DNA of 64,000 nucleotides from Bugula neritina (taxonomy: Eukaryota > Bryozoa > Gymnolaemata > Cheilostomatida > Bugulidae): NCBI GenBank assembly GCA_964035545.1, contig OZ037771.1, forward strand, positions 6,195,690-6,259,689. Direction: 5' to 3'. Positions 56,901 to 64,000 of this stretch are shown here, one piece after another (the stretch's first letter is position 1; every line of letters starts with the position of its first letter). The notes under the pieces were generated by a model. That model was not told the origin of the DNA, ran no database searches, and saw nothing but the letters and a program-made list of their open reading frames with translations. Made by a program: the position numbers and the translations under genes.

Positions 56901-59900
56901 TCTTACTACCATTATAAGGTAATATACTGAATGTTTCAGTGGGTTTGGATGTAATCTAGAGTTATCTGAACTTGTACGCAGTGTCTGTCCTCAGCCAAGT
57001 TTAAAATTTCTCACAACCAACCAGGCAACTAGAGCTACAGATGACGTCAAGGCACTGTGCAACAGTGTAATAAGTCTCACTAAAAAAGAAAGCATGAGCA
57101 CAAAGGTATGGCTTTAACATTACTATTGAATTCAGTTCTGTAACTTGTCATATATGTATTTTAGTATATCTCATACAGTGTACGTCTTCATCTCTACAGT
57201 CATGTGTCTCAACAACGAGCACTCTTTAAGGACCTAAAGGACAAAAGTCTAGTGTCTTTTACTCAATCTTTCATATTATAATGGGTTTTTTAATTTTGAA
57301 GTCAACATACAGTCTTTCAGGTTTTGGCAGTTATTAGCAACTTGTTGAGTTTCACAGCTGATTTTTATTTCAGTGTCACAGTTTATCAAATGTAGCCGTG
57401 ATCCGTGGTTCATCAACTTCCAACTCTATCTATGCCACTCTGCCTGCTATGGAGCAGAGAATTAAGAAAGATTTGCGGGCTGTCAGCTGGAACCCATTTC
57501 CTGTGGACTATTGGTTATGTAAGTTTTACTAGTGCTGACAAAATGTCAAAGTGTTTTGATTATTGTCAATATATTGGCATATTTGAACTTGTTGTCAGTT
57601 TAATAAAGTCTTAACTTCTAGAGTGACTTTAATCAACACACCGCTATGACAGAAACATTACTTGCTTTCATTGCGAAGGTGTGGGCCGGCGCTTTGTTTT
57701 GTGCTGATGGGGAGACAAGTCTCAAAACAGTCGCACTATTCACAGATTGACTTGTATATGTGACCAGTCGCGACAAAACCGGGGATGTGGCGGCGTTTAT
57801 TAAGTGTAGTAAATGAAGGCTTAATTTGGAAATACTTAAATTTGAAATTAATTTCCAATTTTTAGATTTTAAACTTTTCTAATGCAAAAAAATCCAAGGA
57901 TTTCAAAAATCATACTTTCGTAAGCATTTAATGATTCCTTCAGCTCTAAAATTGCATTTAAAGTTGGTAACTAAGGCTTTCAATTTTCTAAATGATGAAA
58001 AAATTGCGAAGTTATCAATTAAAGAAAGAGGACAATTTTAGTCATTTTCATAGCGTGAGATCTTGCAAATTTATTTTTTATCAAATAAATTTAGCTTCCA
58101 CCTCTTTCTTCGTACTGTCAGAAACATCATATTAAAAATCGAAGGCTAAGTTTAGTTTTTCATCGCGTTCCATCCAAAGTTAGCTTTTAAGTTACTGAGC
58201 TGTTTTGCCCTTTGGTGATAAATGCTGAACTTAATCTTTATCTTTAGCGTTCAAGCTTGAAAACCGCAACAATACAGGTAATTATACTCAAAACAATCAT
58301 TTACGCTACTAACTTAGAATTGTTGCCAAGATTATTTGTAGTTATCAATTTATTAATATTTGTACTATCAGTATCACTAGGAGTAGCCGTAGGAGTATCA
58401 CTATCAGTATGTCTTAGTCTATTCTATTCTATACTACTACTAGTACTACTACTCAACTAGTAACTATTTAAATGACTCTCACTATGACTCACAGTTTGAG
58501 GTACGGTTACTCATGATGATAATCATAATGATTATCATTCATGATTTACTGGTATTTGGTAGTAAAACCAAATGTAACTCATTATGATTAATAATAATAG
58601 TATAACTATAACTATAAGTTATAGTTATACTATTAATATTAATGAGTTACATTTGGTTTTACTACCAAATACCAGTATCAGTAAATCATGAATGATATAA
58701 TACTATCAGTATGAGTATCAAGTTTTAAGAGCAAAGGCGAAACTCAGAGTCAGACTCAAATACTAATACAGTAAATGTAATACTAATATTATTAGTATTA
58801 CATTTACATTAGTAATAAGTAATAAGTAATAGTAAGAGTGAATTTATAATTATTAATTACTTATACTTATAGTATAAGTATAAATAATTAATAATTATAA
58901 ATTCACTCTTACTATTACTTATTACTCATTAGTATTACTGTATTAGTATTTGAGTCTGACTCTGAGTTTCGCCTTTGCTCTTAAAACTTGATACTCATAC
59001 TGATAGTATTATATTTATTGATTTATTCTATAGTTAATATTTCAATTTACATTAGACTTACTCTTACTCTTAGTCTTAGTAACTTTTAGCCTCTGTCTTA
59101 GATTTTGTCAATACAGTTACTGATTACTATTACTATTAGTATTAACATTAGGCCTACTAGTACTAGTCAAACTACCGGTTCCTTTTGTGATTTTTAAATT
59201 AGCTCAAAGTTTGATTTAAAATATAATGATAAAATCTTTATCACATTATGCAGGCTTACAGTTAGTGTTACTATCAAAACTCAATTGATAATCATATTTA
59301 TATTGATAAAAGCATCACCTATAACCAAATTGAAATGATAAATGTGACTAAATGTAAATGAGTATAATGATAAAATATTAATGCGAGTTCATGATGATTC
59401 TATAGTTGACTGACTTAGTTTTTCAGTAAGTTACTTTTAGTCCTATTTAGTGAGTAGTAACACTAACTGAATACATAAATAGTCTAAACTTTTTAATTTT
59501 ATTATAAGATGAGCAAAAATTTATTCATATTTTAAAGTAATTTATTGAATTCAAATTGATTTTATAGTAAATGTCTTTAATAGATTCAATTGCACTTAGC
59601 TAGCTTTTTTACTCAATTAAATGCCTGAGTGGTTAATAGTTATCTAAAGACATTGCTTCAAAATTGCCAATTGCAGAGATGCTAGATATTCAAGTGCATA
59701 ATGTGTAATTTTACTGATAATACTATGTTAATATAGAATAATCCTATATTCTGTACATTTTAGAAAGTGCACTTGTGAGGGCATTAGAGTGAAGACTTAT
59801 ACCTACACAACTCTGCTACCTATCAATCTAATACTTCTAATGTAGACACTCCGAATTTTGGCTTGCAAGGTTATGGCTTCTGCTTATTTCATTCATAAAA

Positions 59901-62226
59901 AGGTTTGCAGTCTTTTAATGATGTGCTTGAAAATTATCAAGCATTTTTTTAATTCAAATTGTTCTGTTTAATTCAATAAATTTAAACGTTGATGAAATGC
60001 AGGATCACAATTAACTGCTGCCATAATAGTACTACAAGAGTGTTTAGCCAACTAAATTTTTGTAATATAACTGGGTATAATTTCTAATCAAGCTACCGTT
60101 TCCTTTTGTTATTTAAAAAAAGTCAACATTGTACTTTCAGCTCTGGAATAGACAATAAGTGGGTAGATTGGCAGGATGGAGGTCAAGTAGCAGCATCTCT
60201 AATTGCTAGAAAATCAGCTGATGATAGTGATGAAGCTTTTGCCACATACATGATGTTATGTGTCCATACTCCGTAAACTCATATTATGAAGACCAAGAAA
60301 GTAGAAAGATGAAAAGTGCCTTCTTTGCAAAAACCGTAGAAGCTATCTAATTTTCTTTTCTTGATAAGAGTTAATTCAAGCATAATGGTTGTATCCAGGC
60401 TGGATTTTTTACTGCATTTAATTGGTTTTTTAAAATAATGTATTTGATGTTTTAAATGTGAATATTAATGCCTAATAAAACTCAAAAGTTCTAATAGCTG
60501 ATTTTATGTTTATATTTTCAACATTTCGGCCAAATCAATTGCTAAATTTAGTTGCCGTTAGAGATTATAAAGATATTTATGAATGAACCTCGCATAATCT
60601 CATAATATTCAAATAATTTTCTCATAAGTGTTCTACTCATTTAGCAATAATTATGAAACAGCACAGCTCAATAGCTGCAGTTTGATATATTACACAATAT
60701 ATTAGAGGAAAGAGAGATATTCAATGTATAAGAGGAAGCAGCTGCCATTTTGTTTTATGTGATTTCCTGCTGACTTGGATGCCTAATTTAAATATCTCAA
60801 CACACAAACTTGCTGAAACATCCTCTTCTTTGCTGGAACTGTTAAACCTTTCAACCATTAAACAAAGTAAAAAGCGAATTGACAAATAAATTCGACAAAA
60901 AGTTTGGCGGCCATATTTGACCTAATTTTATGTTGAGGCAGCATGAAATTTAGTTTAACAGAAAGCCCAAACTTTCACAATTATTTTGATACCAAATTTG
61001 TCACTATTCCTATTATACAAAGACCCGTTGCTAAGGCTTGTAAATTGTAAACAAATAATTCTCAACTTATTCTAGAGTTGCCAACTTTAAACGCGATTTT
61101 CTCGAAACAGTAATTTAGAAATTCTAAAAACGTTCAAGTTTTTAAATACTGATATCTCGAGTTCTATTGATGCTAGAGACTTCAAATAAAGTGCAAAATG
61201 TTTGGAAAAGTCTGCTCTATCACTCCATAATAATAACTAGGTTTCCAACATTTTATATACATCCCTTGTTTTGTGGTGCCAGGTCACATATATTGTTACC
61301 TGAATATGTGCATCAATGTTACATTTTGTAACTGGAGCAGTGGTTATGGCACCATGTCAACAATATGTCTATTAAGCAGTACTAACTGCACATTGCTAAC
61401 ATAATGTATTACTAATATATTACCAACATAATGGATTAGATGGATTGGATTGCTACTGAGAGTTAATTTAAGTTTTTTTTTTCGATTTTATTTGAATCGC
61501 TACAACCAAACTGCATTTTTGGAAAACCCACAGAAGATTCTGTTTAATAAGATTGAGGAACCTAATCCAAGTTATCCCTGTACACTTGTCTGCAATATTT
61601 AATTTATTTACAAAACTTGTTTTTACAGCCAGTGAATGTTTAGCTAAAGGCAAGTCAGGGAATCACAGTTTCACTCTAGTGGCTAACTACAGTAACATCA
61701 TACCATATGCTGAACACGTGTGGGTCAAGGCCAAACAGATGTACACAGAGAAAGCTTACATTCACTGGTATTACAAACATGGCTTATGTCAGGTAATGCA
61801 TTGCAATAGAAGTAGCATGTGCTTGAATACATGTCATGTTGGAGAATATTTTAATGTAAGGATATATTTTGCTTTAAGGTACAGCAGTTGCTACCCAAGT
61901 GTGACATACTGTGACCAAATTCTAAATAAAATTTAATCTAATTTCAAGTGTTGCACTTCATCATTGCACATATTTCAGCCTCACTTGTGTACCTCATGTG
62001 CAATTCTAATGATTTAATTTAAATTATAGCAATTCATTTCTTAAAAGCCGGTATTCAATAACTCACAATATGTTTAATACTCGTATGTTAGATACACATC
62101 ATGTTTTGTAGTTACTGCAGCATGAGTAAATGCATTTACCTACTCTGTCAATTTTAGGACTATTTTGAAGAGGCTTTCAGCACTGTGGAAGACATCATTC
62201 AAGGTTATACTGATGCTGTGAGATAG
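53925..62226 (+). CDS. divergent tubulin, zeta/delta class, 10 exons, 441 residues
   Basis: Exons: 53925-54061, 54745-54870, 55340-55410, 55498-55567, 55997-56197, 56647-56823, 56940-57105, 57374-57518, 61629-61792, 62158-62226. Lengths sum to 1326 and all phases match. It is a GTP-binding centriole/basal-body tubulin. Landmarks in order are VGQCGNQIGYQF (nucleotide-binding loop), GRGNNWALGYEG, the tubulin signature CGGTGGGLGSR (usually GGGTGSG), TGDTPLQHYNALLSLASL, MNRYIASCLAE, TDTLTPS and a C-terminal AEHVWVKAKQMYTEKAYIHWYYKHG. It is not alpha, beta, gamma or epsilon. The LQHYNALLSLASLQKFSDAVLLFKND region and the short non-acidic tail favour zeta over delta, by memory of those families. Position 19-20 lacks the usual Phe-Trp pair. 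The 4.1-kb intron 8 holds a mobile element and palindromes. Confidence 0.85.
55618..55816 (-). mobile_element. tRNA-derived SINE, copy E
   Basis: The minus strand has the best tRNA-like head of the five copies: A box tggtctagtgg and B box ggttcgaatcc. The shared body (gccattggtgatgttaggaag) and tail (ggggaaagtgactataatcc) follow. It is in a tubulin intron, antisense to the gene. Confidence 0.85.
55873..55988. repeat. two-copy direct repeat
   Basis: Two copies of a roughly 63-bp unit containing actagcactcacactcagttac and its variant, directly before the acceptor of the tubulin exon at 55997. Confidence 0.7.
58536..58694. repeat. 159-bp palindrome
   Basis: The arms tcattcatgatttactg...ccaaatgtaactcatta and their complement meet near 58615 in aactataagttatagtt, with almost no loop. 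A cruciform or long hairpin RNA is possible. Confidence 0.9.
58698..59011. repeat. 314-bp palindrome with nested hairpin
   Basis: The left arm begins aatactatcagtatgagtat and the right arm ends with its complement at about 59011; the centre is near 58870 (tacttatagtataagta). The arms share complex sequence such as gagcaaaggcgaaactcaga, so this is a true inverted duplication and not just AT richness. The left arm has an extra 36-bp mini-palindrome around ctaatattattag. Confidence 0.9.
60140..60279 (+). other. orphan open stretch with acceptor-like start
   Basis: After a good acceptor (actttcag) the sequence is open for 45 codons (GIDNKWVDWQDGGQVAAS... to MMLCVHTP, then a stop). It has a balanced residue composition unlike the surrounding AT-rich DNA. 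It does not join the tubulin exons in frame. It may be a remnant exon of the element that fills this intron, or of another gene. I do not recognise it. Confidence 0.3.
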
Positions 62227-62675
62227 CTCTCTTGGTATTTTTCAGTCTCGTAGTCATGTCTTGACCTGTAACCTACTTGTATTATAATGTATAGTGAGTA
62301 GACATTCACACAATTTAAATTGCTTTTGGTATATTTCTATTTTTATTTTGGAAGTATTGTTTAAAATTAATAATAGTATTATAAAAGTTTAACATTTAAG
62401 TAATTAATTACTTGTATATTGCACAATGATTTGACCCAACTAGAATAATAAGAAAATATGCCAATTTTGATTCCATAAAATAGTAAGGTTTGCATTTTAA
62501 AAAGTACAAATAAAACGTACTGAGTATATTTGTCTGAGAATGTAAACTGTAATGTCCAACAGTAACAATAACAAATGAGAAGTAATGAGTATTTGAGTAA
62601 GTTCCATGATGTCCATAGTATATAACACCTGGTAAACATGATAGACAGATCCATGTATGTGATGTGTGAGGAAAG
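62227..62675. other. 3' flank of tubulin gene
   Basis: Holds the tubulin 3' untranslated region, with a possible aataaa at about 62507. The overlapping minus-strand open frames have no splice or domain support. Nothing else seen. Confidence 0.5.
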
Positions 62676-62758
62676 CTAAATGTCATCCTCGGTATGAACC
62701 TGATAAACGTAGTTAGCAGTCTTCAAAATTCTCTGTTGCAACTTTTTCACCATCTCTA
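62676..62758 (-). CDS. possible last exon of a minus-strand gene
   Basis: Downstream of an acceptor-like ttattttag, one frame reads MVKKLQQRILKTANYVYQ and ends at a stop at 62678-62676. A second frame reads a shorter peptide with a stop earlier. Which frame is used depends on the donor of the exon near 63430. This is tentative. Confidence 0.3.
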
Positions 62759-63411
62759 AAATAATATGATGAAAATAATATTATATTTCATTGTTTATTA
62801 TATAAACACAGGTTAGTAAGAGAACTAGTCATCCAACTGTAACCAGTGGCCCACCATGACCACTAACATCTGGCAGTTATCTAGAAGCTAGTGTGGTAGA
62901 CAAGGATACAGCCAGGTTCACTGTTGATCATGTAGTATTTATTACATGCAAATGTACAAATCGCATGGAAATTAGTAAAAACAGCATCAACAAACAGAAA
63001 CTCAACAAAATAAAATGCATAACACATTTCCGGCATCTTTCTCAACAAAAATAACAGAAAACCAGCAAGCAACCATTTTTCCAATCACTCAGCTGCTAGG
63101 ATGACTTCTCAATAGTTACTAGATGGTTTTGGCACATAAGATATATGACAAATACCCGCACTCTACTTTCTACACAAATGATAAATGCATTTTAATATAC
63201 AATATTCTTTTAACTACAGTGCTCCCTCCGTTGTGTGGCTTATGTATGTGTGTATAAGGACAAAATGACCAAATTTAACGGATGCATCAGCTTAATCTGG
63301 TATTGCACTACGTCACGAATCAAGGTTTCCAGACCCATAGCTTAGTGAGATATAGAGGGAGCACTATTAAATACAAGAAAGTTTCCGCCAGTCACTCTTG
63401 TAATATTAGAA

Positions 63412-63621
63412 TTAGAAAGACAGTGACGCTTGCCTGTAAATAGCACCAGAACCTGTACAGTCACCATTAGGTGGGTCATCGTAACAAGCTGTGTACCGAT
63501 ACTCTTGATCATCACAGTCAGCACCATCTATAGCAACCTCGGAGTTAATTAGACTAGACACTATGTCTCCATATTGCACTGTTTGCAGACCATCGTTCGT
63601 TAAAGAGGCAGACGCATTTCT
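63412..63621 (-). CDS. cysteine-containing exon of a gene entering from the right
   Basis: After a clear acceptor (ttgtttcacag) the minus strand is open for 69 codons and ends at a stop at 63414-63412. It includes VQYGDIVSSLINSEVAIDG and CDDQEYRYTACYDDPPNGDC. The Cys pattern with YRYTAC and GDCTGSG loosely recalls the end of a thrombospondin type 1 repeat, but the tryptophans are absent. A GC-type donor (ttacag then gcaagc at about 63438) might splice it to the exon at 62758-62676 instead of using the stop. Confidence 0.5.
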   Translation of the reverse strand, partial: RNASASLTNDGLQTVQYGDIVSSLINSEVAIDGADCDDQEYRYTACYDDPPNGDCTGSGAIYRQASLSF

Positions 63622-63636
63622 CTGTGAAACAATAAG

Positions 63637-63994
63637 CAGTATAGCATCAGGTGTATAGTATCAGGTGTATAGTATCAGGTGTATAGTATCAGGTGTATAG
63701 TATCAGGTGTACAGTATCAGGTGAATAGTATCAGGTGTATAGTATCAGGTGTATAGTATCAGGTGTATAGTATCAGGTGTATAGTATCAGGTACATGGTA
63801 TCAGGTGAATAGTATCAGGTGTATAGTATCAGGTGTATAGTATCAGGTGTATAGTATCAGGTGTATAGTATCAGGTACATGGTATCAGGTGAATAGTATC
63901 AGGTGTATAGTATCAGGTGTATAGTATCAGGTGTATAGTATCAGGTGTATAGTATCAGGTGTATAGTATCAGGTGTATAGTATCAGGTACATGG
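63637..63994. repeat. 14-bp minisatellite reaching the window edge
   Basis: About 25 copies of tagtatcaggtgta. A marked group (aggtacatggtatcaggtgaa) recurs at about 63790, 63874 and 63987, giving a higher-order period of about 84-113 bp. It lies just upstream of the exon at 63621-63412 on the minus strand. Confidence 0.9.
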
Positions 63995-64000
63995 TAAAGT

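Larger units (their letters stand above)
57755..61292. mobile_element. 3.5-kb terminal-inverted-repeat element in tubulin intron 8
   Basis: The left end tatatgtgaccagtcgcgac (57755-57788) and right end (61259-61292) are inverted 34-bp repeats matching at about 28 of 34 positions, starting TATATGTGACC. The ends lie about 240 and 340 bp inside the exons that flank this unusually long intron. The interior holds large palindromes (58536-59011) and a short open stretch (60140-60276), but no recognisable transposase. The superfamily is unassigned. Confidence 0.55.

Noticed and set aside
62379-63084. Several hydrophobic minus-strand frames of 67-92 codons
   Set aside because: Hydrophobicity follows from T-rich DNA. 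They overlap in different frames, and no start or splice context supports them.

Overview
The window is nuclear DNA from an AT-rich, intron-rich animal. The genes are split into short exons joined by clear GT-AG sites in constant reading phase. They include metazoan-type families: a chitin-binding/WSC/vWA secreted protein, a GHDC-like GH3 protein, centrin, a METTL7-type methyltransferase, an aldo-keto reductase, a GNAT acetyltransferase, a U11/U12-48K-like protein and a zeta/delta-class tubulin. Introns and spacers are full of minisatellites, small inverted-repeat elements and tRNA-derived SINEs. An invertebrate is likely. I cannot name the phylum from sequence alone. No bacterial operon, CRISPR array, rRNA or intact tRNA was seen.

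Layout. 376-10533 (minus): a 13-exon secreted protein with the order signal peptide, chitin-binding type 2, WSC, vWA, WSC, WSC-like. It faces away from a 12-exon GH3-domain gene (12418-22079, plus), whose first intron holds a decayed non-LTR retrotransposon. 24160-29222 and 29988-31796 (both plus): two single-pass membrane proteins of no family I recognise, the first with EGF-like cysteine modules. 33235-36155 (plus): centrin. 37014-39790 (minus): METTL7-like methyltransferase, divergent from an aldo-keto reductase (40661-44561, plus). 46183-48205 (minus): GNAT acetyltransferase. 48986-51115 (minus): SNRNP48-like protein. 53925-62226 (plus): a complete 441-residue divergent tubulin with a 4.1-kb intron carrying a terminal-inverted-repeat element and two large palindromes. 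62676-63621: possible last exons of a minus-strand gene entering from the right.

Functional themes. Centrin and the zeta/delta-class tubulin are both centriole/basal-body proteins and lie 18 kb apart. The methyltransferase, aldo-keto reductase and acetyltransferase are small-molecule or protein-modifying enzymes. The first gene looks like an extracellular matrix or chitin/carbohydrate-binding protein. Coordinates of exons were derived by hand from splice sites and phase; sums of exon lengths are multiples of three for all complete models.

The most unusual items are the chitin-binding/WSC/vWA architecture with a degraded metal site, the nested palindromes inside the tubulin intron, several families of inverted-repeat elements with members inside this one window, and a SNRNP48-like protein that appears to lack the CHHC zinc finger.
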